From Pseudobdellovibrionaceae bacterium (lineage in GTDB: Bacteria > Bdellovibrionota > Bdellovibrionia > Bdellovibrionales > UBA1609): a stretch of DNA of 6,806 nt. This document shows, one piece after another, positions 1 to 5,756 of the stretch. The notes beneath the pieces were generated by a model, which worked only from the letters and a program-made list of their open reading frames with translations, did not search any database and was not told the origin of the DNA. A program made the translations under genes and the position numbers. Positions within the stretch are counted from its first letter, which is position 1. Each line of letters begins with the position of its first letter. Location of the stretch: contig JAPORL010000223.1 of NCBI GenBank assembly GCA_026712605.1, positions 1-6,806 of the forward strand, in the 5' to 3' direction.

Positions 1-64
1 CTTTGTGGCAAACCGCATGTCCGAGTTTTTAGCTTTGTATCTTACAAGCTTTTCATACAAAATT
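1..64. repeat. Truncated copy of intergenic hairpin repeat element (copy 1)
   Basis: The first 30 bases match 4503-4532 with a single difference (C at 22, T at 4524). The match then continues with small gaps through the AT-rich arm and ends at ATACAAAATT (55-64 here, 4556-4565 in the other copy), after which similarity stops. The left half of the element lies outside the window. The small hairpin TGTGG-CAAA-CCGCA (4-17) is identical in both copies. Bases 31-50 can also fold on themselves (AGCT..AAGCT, 8 pairs with one bulged T). The copy ends 31 bp beyond the stop codon of the receptor gene, so it may also act as its 3' end structure; that is inference. Confidence 0.8.
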
Positions 65-95
65 CTTTTTATTTCAATCTTTAAACTTTTAGAAA

Positions 96-2906
96 TCAGA
101 GAATGTATTTAACTCCTGCAAAAATAAAGGGACCTCTAGGTTCAAAAATATCACTGTCCATTTGATTTAATTCATCATCTTTATCTAATGGAGGCTCGCT
201 AAAAAGCAAATTAGACCAGCCAAAATTAAAGCTGGTTTTTTCATTCATAACAAACTGATAGTCTAAATCAAATCTAGAATACATATTTAAATTATCTAAT
301 TGAGAAACTTTTTTGGCAAAAGGAGCTGTTATAAAAGCTGTTAAAGAAATATTATGTTTATCATCTTTCCAACCAATAGAACTTATATTCCTCCAAGCTG
401 GAAAGCCAAATTCTCCAATCGTATCTATAAAGCCTAAGCCCGGAAAAGCTTCCCCTTTTGAAAAAAGAATATAAGATAACATGTTTTTTAAATAAGGAGT
501 TCCCTTATTAAAATCTTTTAGTGCTGAATTCCAAACAAAATCCAAGCCTGATTTTTCTGTTTTTCCTATATTTAAAAGCTTTGTTTTAATGGAAGGAGTT
601 GCTTTATCAGCAATAGCATTATATTTATTACTTGGGTCTCTATCTATTGTAATTCCCTCTTCTTTAACAGCAGAGCTTCCCAATTTTAATTCTGCTGCAG
701 TGACTTTCCCTAAACCACTAGAGGGAATACCGCTTTTTCTAATATACCATAAATCTATAGTGAAACTATGCTCTTCTGTCATTTGAAAGTGAGATCCTAA
801 AGAAGCTACCATAGCTTTTGTTTCTTTTAGTTTTTTATTTCCCTCAAATTCAGCATAATATTGTCTATATTTACAATATTCCGTATCTTTCAAAGATTGA
901 GAAAGCTTTTTTAAAACTGTTTTTGTATTTTTGGAAGCTTTATTGTAGGTAGCTCTTTGATCAATTAAAAAATCCTCCATAAGTTTATCTACAGATTCTT
1001 TATCTTCTAGAGTATTTGCAATATCTTGAAATTTGCCTGTTGCTTTTAATTCATTATAACAAGCTAAGGTATCATATATACCAGGATAGCCTTGACCAAC
1101 GGATTGATTTAAAAGATTTAATCCAGGAGCAATAAAAGCCGTGCTGACACTTCCCCTTACTAATAAATTAGAGCTAGGTTGAAATCTAAAGGCAAATTTT
1201 GGATTGCTTGTTAAACCAAAGTCAGAATAGTAATCGGCTCGTCCTGCCACCTGAAACTCTAACATTTCACCAAAACGCTTTATTCCCTCCAAGTAGTAAG
1301 AAACAACAGATCGTTTTCCATCACCGTCAGAGCCTGCATTAGATAAAATATTTCCAGCTTTAGCCTCTTTATCAGCTCTATTTTTATAATTTTTATTATA
1401 AAATTGTAAGCCTGTTGCTACTTCTGTATCCCAAAAACCCGTTTCTCCTGACAAATCCAAAGAGCTAAAAAGTAAAAAAGAGCTGTTTTTAGCTTTAGCT
1501 TGATATTTTGCTTTTGATAAATCTCTTTTTTCTTCATTAAAAGGATCATAAAGACCTTCAAGAATAGAATCTGCCAGTTCTTTTTTTAGTAACAAACCCG
1601 CTTGTGTGTCGTTTTTCCATGTATGAGCCAATTTTACACTAAAATCATAGTCCCATGTATTAGATATATAACCTCTTGATCCTACAGTTAAATCTGAAAC
1701 AAAAGTATTATAAGTGGTTTCTCTCTGACCGGCTTCAATAAAACGATACCTTAAAATTCCAGCTAGACTTGTATATTGACTCATTTTATGACCATCAGGA
1801 ATAGATAATCTCCCAGGAACGGGAGCATAATCCCATTTAACATTTTTATAATTGGCTATTAACTGGGTGTATAAGCTATGCTCCCCTAACTTATACTCCC
1901 CTTGAAAGTAACTATTGAACTGCAAGTGCTGAGGCAGTCTTGTAGAGTAATCAGCGACATTAAATTTACAGCCCCCTGTAATCTTTAAATTTTCAGGACA
2001 GCCTATTGCTGGACTAGAGCCGAAAACAGGATAAGGACCTGTAGGAGAAATGGTTTTATCTGTCCAGCTTCTTTCATAGTTTTCCACGCGATCTTGAAAG
2101 CGTAATTGAAAAGAGCTGATATAAGACCACTTATCACTAGAAGAGCCAAAAACAGTAGCCAGATCTCCTCTAGATCCCCCAGCAAAACCTAAACCCTTTA
2201 GCTTAGCTTTAGGCTGAAGAGTCGGAGCCACTAAAGCGTAAAACATATTAGAATCAAAATCTTTTTTAGTAATAAAATTAATCACCCCTCCCACAGCGTC
2301 AGAACCATAAAGGGCAGAGCCTCCATCTTTTAAAACCTCTATTCTTTCTACAGCGAAAATAGGAATTAAATTAAGATCAACTGTATTAGAATGGGGATCC
2401 TCTACAACTCTCATACCATTTATGAGAATAAGGCTAGCCTCGCCTTTTATTGATAAGTCAGATTCTCCAGAAGCGGGGCTTCCCGCCTCTTCTCTTGAAA
2501 CTCCAAAATGAGTGACAGTTGTATCTCTTAAAAAATCACCCACTGAGCTATAGCCTGAGTGTTCTAAATCCTCTTTATTAAAAATTGTAACAGGGCTAGG
2601 TCCCTCCATATCTATTCTCTTAATCCGAGAGCCTGTTACCTTGATTTTTTCTACATCCTCATCAGCCAAAGTTCTACTCGCCTCTTCTAATGAAGTTTCA
2701 CTAGTTTTTTCAATAGGAGTTATTTGTTTTCCTTCTAATATTGGTATTGTCGTATCTTTAGCTGGCTCTCTATCTGTCTTTTCTAAATAAAGCTTTTTTG
2801 AATCTTCCTCTTCTAAAGATTTAATTTCTTCATAAAGTGGCGAAGTTCCTGTGACCAAATGTCCGCTAACAAAAAATAAAGATAAAAGACAAATATAAAA
2901 TTTCAT
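96..2906 (-). CDS. TonB-dependent outer-membrane receptor
   Basis: This is a complete 936-residue TonB-dependent receptor. Proteins of this family take a scarce ligand (often ferric siderophore, haem, cobalamin or a glycan) across the outer membrane, using energy from TonB-ExbB-ExbD. Residues 1-20 look like a signal peptide (MKFY followed by a hydrophobic run). Residues 21-85 form a highly charged, mostly acidic stretch. The segment KIKVTGSRIKR (88-97) is the usual entry to the plug domain. The plug runs to about 215 and contains LILINGMRV (159-167) and the hallmark ERIEVLKDGGSALYGSDAVG (187-206). The rest is a beta-barrel of alternating strands and loops. Cysteine pairs at 303/313 and 616/678 lie in predicted loops, and GNKKLKETKA (689-698) matches the family's GNPxLKPE barrel motif. 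The last residue is Leu (GVKYIL), not the usual aromatic. No FecA-type signalling domain is seen. The ligand cannot be told from sequence. Function as a receptor is near certain; substrate unknown. Confidence 0.95.
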   Translation of the reverse strand: MKFYICLLSLFFVSGHLVTGTSPLYEEIKSLEEEDSKKLYLEKTDREPAKDTTIPILEGKQITPIEKTSETSLEEASRTLADEDVEKIKVTGSRIKRIDMEGPSPVTIFNKEDLEHSGYSSVGDFLRDTTVTHFGVSREEAGSPASGESDLSIKGEASLILINGMRVVEDPHSNTVDLNLIPIFAVERIEVLKDGGSALYGSDAVGGVINFITKKDFDSNMFYALVAPTLQPKAKLKGLGFAGGSRGDLATVFGSSSDKWSYISSFQLRFQDRVENYERSWTDKTISPTGPYPVFGSSPAIGCPENLKITGGCKFNVADYSTRLPQHLQFNSYFQGEYKLGEHSLYTQLIANYKNVKWDYAPVPGRLSIPDGHKMSQYTSLAGILRYRFIEAGQRETTYNTFVSDLTVGSRGYISNTWDYDFSVKLAHTWKNDTQAGLLLKKELADSILEGLYDPFNEEKRDLSKAKYQAKAKNSSFLLFSSLDLSGETGFWDTEVATGLQFYNKNYKNRADKEAKAGNILSNAGSDGDGKRSVVSYYLEGIKRFGEMLEFQVAGRADYYSDFGLTSNPKFAFRFQPSSNLLVRGSVSTAFIAPGLNLLNQSVGQGYPGIYDTLACYNELKATGKFQDIANTLEDKESVDKLMEDFLIDQRATYNKASKNTKTVLKKLSQSLKDTEYCKYRQYYAEFEGNKKLKETKAMVASLGSHFQMTEEHSFTIDLWYIRKSGIPSSGLGKVTAAELKLGSSAVKEEGITIDRDPSNKYNAIADKATPSIKTKLLNIGKTEKSGLDFVWNSALKDFNKGTPYLKNMLSYILFSKGEAFPGLGFIDTIGEFGFPAWRNISSIGWKDDKHNISLTAFITAPFAKKVSQLDNLNMYSRFDLDYQFVMNEKTSFNFGWSNLLFSEPPLDKDDELNQMDSDIFEPRGPFIFAGVKYIL

Positions 2907-2911
2907 TTGAA

Positions 2912-2919
2912 CCTACCTT
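2912..2919 (-). promoter_or_regulatory. Ribosome binding site of the receptor gene
   Basis: Read on the minus strand the sequence is AAGGTAGG, five bases before the ATG at 2906-2904. It supports that ATG as the start, as does the signal peptide that begins there. Confidence 0.7.
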
Positions 2920-2967
2920 GTTATTGTTTAAAAATTTGTAAAAGCTTTAATACACCATTTTAAACGA

Positions 2968-2996
2968 ATTATAAAGTTTTAATAAAAAAGATACAC
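2968..2996 (-). promoter_or_regulatory. Candidate promoter of the receptor gene
   Basis: On the minus strand a perfect TATAAT (2973-2968) lies about 60 bp before the receptor ATG. A 17-bp spacer back from it gives GTGTAT (2996-2991), a poor -35 box. An imperfect 13-bp palindrome, GATACACTGTGTC on the plus strand (2990-3002), overlaps the -35 position and could be an operator for an activator or repressor. It does not look like a Fur box. The -10 is credible; the rest is weak. Confidence 0.35.
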
Positions 2997-3014
2997 TGTG
3001 TCAGATAGACTTTC

Positions 3015-3059
3015 TTAAAAATCCAAGCTTTTATTTCCATATTTTTTTAATTTATTTAG
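3015..3059 (-). pseudogene. Stranded former C-terminal codons of the radical SAM gene
   Basis: If the 70-bp array is collapsed to one copy, the radical SAM reading frame runs from SWVNL through these bases as NKLKKYGNKSLDF and stops at TAA (3017-3015). That would give a protein of about 381 residues. In the present sequence translation stops earlier, at 3146-3148 inside the second transcribed copy, so these codons are no longer read in that frame. The open frame right up to a stop just beyond the array suggests this was the ancestral end of the gene. It is inferred from frame continuity only, not from comparison with a relative. Confidence 0.6.
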
Positions 3060-3267
3060 ATTAACCCAACTTAAATCAAAATCCTTTTTTATAGTATCCA
3101 TTTTTTTTGGAAGAGATTTCATGCTTTAGATTAACCCAACTTAAATCAAAATCCTTTTTTATAGTATCCATTTTTTTTGGAAGAGATTTCATGCTTTAGA
3201 TTAACCCAACTTAAATCAAAATCCTTTTTTATAGTATCCATTTTTTTTGGAAGAGATTTCATGCTTT
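3055..3267. repeat. Perfect 70-bp tandem repeat, three copies
   Basis: The unit starting TTAACCCAAC at 3061 recurs at 3131 and 3201, a period of exactly 70 bp. All three copies are identical. The match extends left to 3055 (mismatch at 3054) and right to 3267 (mismatch at 3268), so the array is 213 bp, 3.04 units. Each unit contains runs of 6 T and 8 T. Absolute identity points to a very recent expansion, or to an assembly artefact. The copies at 3201 and, in part, at 3131 encode the end of the radical SAM protein; the copy at 3061 is now untranslated. Because 70 = 3x23+1, each added copy shifts the reading frame by one. Confidence 0.97.
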
Positions 3268-4300
3268 GGAGCCAGCTTTCTGGTGTTTCCATACAAAGAA
3301 AGCAAGGCCAGTCTGGAGAGTGTTTTTTAAAGCATTCCAACACAAATTGAAACATCTCTTTTCTCATCTCTTGATGATAGCGCAATTTACCGTCTTTAGA
3401 GTTGAAAAACTCTCCTTGACAGACAAGACTTTGCATTCCAAAACGCTTTCTCATTATAGCCCTCTGTTTAGGCTGAAACCTTAAAGCTCCTATAGAAACA
3501 TGTTTTAAATCTTTAGGAGAAAATAACAAAGCAATTTGATCAACTAAGTCTTTATAGTTTTTTTTCCAAGATTCATGATAAATAAGAGGGTCTATATGAA
3601 AAGAGATTTTAAAGCCTCGCTCTCTAGCTCTTACCCCTGCTTTAAGTCTTTGCTTTAAACTAGCTGTGCCATGCTCTTCTTTTTTAACAATAAATTCAGG
3701 ATTAACAGACCAACTCACAACCACATTGCCTTTATGTTTAATATTTTCAAAATTCTTTATATTATCAGACTTAGTTTTAAATTCTAAAAGCCAGTTGGGA
3801 CAATTATTAAAAAAATCAATTAGCTTAACAGAATAAAGGCTTATATCATCTAAGCTTAAGCTATCTATTTGCTCTCCTGTTCCAATACGAATATAAGTAT
3901 CAGGATTTGTTTTTTTTAATTCTTCCAGCTCTTCAAAAGCTTTTTCAATATTAGTGTAAATCACAACAGCTGGAAAATTAATAAAAGATTGAAGATAGCA
4001 ATAAGAGCAATCCATTTCACAGTTTTGCCCTAAATTGAGAACAAAATAATTACAACACATCAGTTTAGGTTTAGCTCCCGGACACCTTTTAAAAAAAGAG
4101 CCTTTAAAATTTTTTAAATAAAGAATTTTTTTGCTATCTTGAATCTGTTGAGGGCTAAGTTTAGATTTTTTAAAAAAATCTTCTGTTATAACTGAAATTT
4201 TACTTTTTGGAAAAATTTTAAAAGCTCTTTTTGCTGTTTCACTGTCTTGAGCCAGTTCATCTATATAAACTTTGTGAAATTTTTTTAAATGCTCTGTCAT
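3146..4300 (-). CDS. SPL-family (spore photoproduct lyase-like) radical SAM protein
   Basis: This 384-residue protein belongs to the radical SAM superfamily and resembles spore photoproduct lyase. Cys94, Cys98 and Cys101 (CEMDCSYCYLQSF) form the CX3CX2C ligand set for the [4Fe-4S] cluster that cleaves S-adenosylmethionine. Further matches to the SPL family are the motif HGTASLKQRLKAG, the motif ending HIDPLIYHESW, and CFLCMETPESW (333-343) near the end. The segment aligning with the catalytic cysteine region of Bacillus SPL (AACTSD) reads IGTGEQ here (139-144), so the hydrogen-donor cysteine appears absent. Repair of spore photoproduct is therefore unlikely and the substrate is unknown. Residues from about 345 on are encoded by the 70-bp tandem array. 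The last 16 (KHEISSKKNGYYKKGF) come from reading the second copy in a shifted frame and replace NKLKKYGNKSLDF. The conserved core ends before this, so the protein may still work. The start is backed by AGG four bases upstream. Confidence 0.88.
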   Translation of the reverse strand: MTEHLKKFHKVYIDELAQDSETAKRAFKIFPKSKISVITEDFFKKSKLSPQQIQDSKKILYLKNFKGSFFKRCPGAKPKLMCCNYFVLNLGQNCEMDCSYCYLQSFINFPAVVIYTNIEKAFEELEELKKTNPDTYIRIGTGEQIDSLSLDDISLYSVKLIDFFNNCPNWLLEFKTKSDNIKNFENIKHKGNVVVSWSVNPEFIVKKEEHGTASLKQRLKAGVRARERGFKISFHIDPLIYHESWKKNYKDLVDQIALLFSPKDLKHVSIGALRFQPKQRAIMRKRFGMQSLVCQGEFFNSKDGKLRYHQEMRKEMFQFVLECFKKHSPDWPCFLCMETPESWLQSMKSLPKKMDTIKKDFDLSWVNLKHEISSKKNGYYKKGF

Positions 4301-4302
4301 AA

Positions 4303-4307
4303 CACCT
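4303..4307 (-). promoter_or_regulatory. Ribosome binding site of the radical SAM gene
   Basis: Read on the minus strand AGGTG lies just before the ATG, with its AGG four bases from the start codon. The spacing is short but usable, and no other in-frame ATG lies close by. Confidence 0.5.
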
Positions 4308-4366
4308 GTTTTTATTATGAAACTTTAAATTTTTCAACTGTTTTAATTTATTTTGAAACTCTTTAT

Positions 4367-4394
4367 AATATATTGGAATTTATAAAAATCTCAA
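4367..4394 (-). promoter_or_regulatory. Candidate sigma70-type promoter of the radical SAM gene
   Basis: On the minus strand TTGAGA (4394-4389, five of six consensus bases), a 16-bp spacer and TATATT (4372-4367, five of six) form a credible promoter about 65 bp before the ATG. It lies between the inverted-repeat element and the gene, so the gene can be transcribed independently of the 104-residue ORF upstream. The surroundings are very AT-rich, which raises the chance of a false match. Confidence 0.5.
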
Positions 4395-4460
4395 ACATAT
4401 ATTTTACTGCAAAAAAAATTTCATTTTATGGTTTTGTATAAAACTTTGTAAATATCAGGC

Positions 4461-4482
4461 TTAAAACGAGTTTGGATTTGAA
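4461..4482. repeat. Short direct repeat, inner copy
   Basis: The 22 bases from TTAAAACGAG to TTTGAA match 4564-4586 apart from one extra A and one T/C change. This copy sits just inside the left arm of the inverted-repeat element. Confidence 0.75.
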
Positions 4483-4487
4483 CACAT

Positions 4488-4504
4488 AGCGACTGTAAGT
4501 CGCT
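4488..4504. other. Central 7-bp hairpin of the repeat element
   Basis: AGCGACT and AGTCGCT pair perfectly around GTA. Read as RNA on the plus strand it also looks like a tRNA-Tyr anticodon arm: a 5-bp stem (AGCGA/TCGCT) and the 7-base loop CTGTAAG, with T before and A after the GTA. No acceptor, D or T arm accompanies it, so a tRNA is not called. Confidence 0.7.
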
Positions 4505-4563
4505 TTGTGGCAAACCGCATGTCTGAGTTTTTAAACCTGATATTTACAAAGTTTTATACAAAA

Positions 4564-4586
4564 TTAAAAACGAGTTCGGATTTGAA
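4564..4586. repeat. Short direct repeat, outer copy
   Basis: This 23-base segment begins directly after the right arm of the inverted-repeat element and repeats its inner segment 4461-4482 (shared core CGAGTTYGGATTTGAA). It may be the start of a second, decayed or truncated element placed in tandem. Confidence 0.75.
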
Positions 4587-4593
4587 GATCTCA

Positions 4594-4611
4594 TTTTAAA
4601 AATTTTTAAAA
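4594..4611. repeat. 18-bp AT-only palindrome
   Basis: TTTTAAAAATTTTTAAAA is its own reverse complement. It is low-complexity sequence in an AT-rich gap and may be chance; it could act as a weak hairpin in transcripts of the 104-residue gene. Confidence 0.5.
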
Positions 4612-4658
4612 TATTTCAATAAAGTATTAGAAAATTAAAACTTATCAAGAAGAATTTT

Positions 4659-4973
4659 TTATTTTTTAGCCTGATTTTTAGTATAAATAGGAAATCTTAA
4701 TCTTTTTAATTCTTTTATTAAGCTCTCAGCGTGATCATGCTTTTTTAAAAGAGTTTGAATAGACTTATCCATTAAAATCAGCTCCCCTCCTAACTCTAAA
4801 ATCTGCTTACCCTGACTATGACTGACAAAATGACTTTCTATCCATTCAACAAGTGGTTTAAAAGAAAAGTTTTTAAACTCTGTTAAGATACTTAAATCAC
4901 TAGAGTTGAGTTTTTTTTCAAGACTCCATTTATGAAAAAGAGGGTATTGTTTAAAAATTTCTTTGATCTCCAT
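4659..4973 (-). CDS. Hypothetical protein, 104 residues
   Basis: I do not recognise this protein. It is 104 residues, has no signal peptide, no membrane segment and no cysteine, and is rich in Leu, Lys and Glu, as expected of a small, mostly helical cytoplasmic protein. The N-terminal half is aromatic and hydrophobic (FKQYPLFHKW, 8-17). The C-terminal third is a basic helix (HDHAESLIKELKRLRFPIY). No Shine-Dalgarno sequence precedes the ATG; the upstream bases are almost all A and T, so translation may be weak or begin on a near-leaderless mRNA. It is separated from the radical SAM gene by 358 bp and repeats, so it is probably not in one operon with it, and it is divergent from the lipoprotein gene. 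The amino-acid composition looks like a real protein, not random ORF. Confidence 0.65.
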   Translation of the reverse strand: MEIKEIFKQYPLFHKWSLEKKLNSSDLSILTEFKNFSFKPLVEWIESHFVSHSQGKQILELGGELILMDKSIQTLLKKHDHAESLIKELKRLRFPIYTKNQAKK

Positions 4974-5109
4974 ATATTTTATTTATACTAGTTTTATATA
5001 AATTTTATGTTTTATTCAAATAAGAAAATAAAAATTTTATAGCTTGCTTGACATTTAAAAAAAATAACTTAAAATTCTATTTTAAAAATTTTAATACTAA
5101 TAGATATTT
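4974..5109. other. Divergent intergenic region
   Basis: The 136-bp AT-rich gap separates the divergent 104-residue and lipoprotein genes and should hold both promoters. The plus-strand promoter is clear (5048-5075). On the minus strand only generic TATA-like stretches are seen, with no convincing -35 and -10 pair. No operator-like palindrome stands out. Confidence 0.6.
5048..5075 (+). promoter_or_regulatory. Sigma70-type promoter of the lipoprotein gene
   Basis: A perfect TTGACA (5048-5053), a 16-bp spacer and TAAAAT (5070-5075, five of six) make the strongest promoter match in the window. Transcription would begin near 5082, leaving a leader of about 28 bases. It may also supply transcripts reading on into nuoE and nuoF, as no strong terminator lies between them. 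Confidence 0.65.
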
Positions 5110-5706
5110 ATGAAATTATTTAATTGGATTTTTGTTTTAAGCTTATCCTTTTTTGTTTCTTGTGGAAAAGATAATAAAAATCAAAAAGAGAATCAAGCTG
5201 ATAGAGTTCTTGAAGACTATGTCAATGAATGGAAAAATGCAGAACCAATTGACCCAAACACAATAGAAGGGGGGGCGACATCAGTTCAAATAAAAGGTGG
5301 AGAAAAGCTCCCTGTAGAACAATTAAAATGTAATATTAACAACTATGAAGATTATATTTATGATTTTGAAAAAGTAGATAAGCTCATTTTGGAAACAGGC
5401 GCTGGTTGCTACTTACTGGGAGTAGATTTTACGGGTCATGACTTAGAAGATGCTGTTTTTACAAATGCTAACCTTAAAGGAGCTATATTTACAAATGCTA
5501 ATTTGACAAATACCAAATTTATAAAAGCTAATTTAACAAACGCTGTTTTAACAGATACAAACTACATGAAAGCTTATTTTAGAGGAGCTATTTTAACAGG
5601 AGCCACTTATAATGAGTATGATTCTATAACAGCATGGATACGCTTCTTTAGTGGACAGGGAATACGAGGGCCTGAAGACAAGGGGATGATTTTTGTCAAA
5701 AAATAA
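5110..5706 (+). CDS. Pentapeptide-repeat lipoprotein
   Basis: This 198-residue protein has a lipoprotein-type leader: MKLFNW, a hydrophobic stretch, then FVSC with Cys18 as the likely lipidated residue. Phe at the -3 lipobox position is less usual than Leu. Residues 19-70 are polar and probably a flexible tether. Residues about 106-165 are roughly twelve tandem pentapeptides (TNANL, KGAIF, TNANL, IKANL, TNAVL), the A(N/D)LXX pattern that folds as a right-handed quadrilateral beta-helix of about three coils. Two more cysteines, 74 and 100, could form a disulfide. The tail (GPEDKGMIFVKK) resembles the GMI-type ends of other pentapeptide proteins. Such repeats usually act as binding scaffolds; no enzymatic role can be assigned. 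It lies 86 bp ahead of nuoE on the same strand, but whether it has a link to complex I is unknown. There is no strong Shine-Dalgarno before the ATG; the signal sequence supports this start. Confidence 0.88.
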   Translation: MKLFNWIFVLSLSFFVSCGKDNKNQKENQADRVLEDYVNEWKNAEPIDPNTIEGGATSVQIKGGEKLPVEQLKCNINNYEDYIYDFEKVDKLILETGAGCYLLGVDFTGHDLEDAVFTNANLKGAIFTNANLTNTKFIKANLTNAVLTDTNYMKAYFRGAILTGATYNEYDSITAWIRFFSGQGIRGPEDKGMIFVKK

Positions 5707-5756
5707 TAAAATCATTATCTTATCTATTCCCTTTAGACTGTAGTAAATCATTTTTC

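Larger units (their letters stand above)
4432..4563. repeat. 132-bp inverted-repeat element, MITE-like (copy 2)
   Basis: Bases 4432-4459 and 4536-4563 are perfect 28-bp inverted repeats. The 76 bases between them carry two small hairpins: AGCGACT-GTA-AGTCGCT (4488-4504, 7 bp) and TGTGG-CAAA-CCGCA (4506-4519, 5 bp with one G-T pair). The whole can fold as a long stem closing a two-hairpin multiloop. The right half recurs at 1-64, so this is a dispersed family. The dimensions and terminal arms resemble a miniature inverted-repeat element, but no flanking target duplication is visible. It may instead be a structured RNA or transcript-end element. It encodes no protein. Confidence 0.8.
4301..4658. 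other. 358-bp gene-free interval with repeats
   Basis: No coding sequence is evident. From the radical SAM start outward it contains the candidate promoter (4367-4394), the inverted-repeat element (4432-4563), an extra partial repeat (4564-4586) and a perfect all-AT 18-bp palindrome (4594-4611). The remainder to 4658 is AT-rich with no G+C-rich hairpin followed by a U-tract that would make a clear intrinsic terminator for the 104-residue gene. Confidence 0.8.

Noticed and set aside
589..786. 65-residue open frame on the plus strand
   Set aside because: It lies wholly inside the receptor gene on the opposite strand and has no domain or ribosome site; it is a shadow frame.
2003..2185. 60-residue open frame on the minus strand
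   Set aside because: It lies in another frame inside the receptor gene, without its own ribosome site or recognisable protein features.
3055..3267. CRISPR array
   Set aside because: The three copies are directly abutting with no spacers between them, so this is a plain tandem duplication.
3266..3484. 72-residue open frame on the plus strand
   Set aside because: It is antisense to the conserved C-terminal part of the radical SAM gene and has no independent support.
4461..4532. A functional tRNA gene in the repeat core
   Set aside because: An anticodon-arm look-alike is present, but there are no matching acceptor, D and T arms on the same strand.
4432..4563. Integron attC site
   Set aside because: The fold is palindromic, but the conserved outer attC core sites (GTTRRRY and RYYYAAC) are not seen and no integrase or cassette is present.
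5700..5720. Intrinsic terminator after the lipoprotein gene
   Set aside because: ATAAT-AAAATC-ATTAT gives only a 5-bp all-AT stem and no proper U-tract follows, so it is too weak to call.
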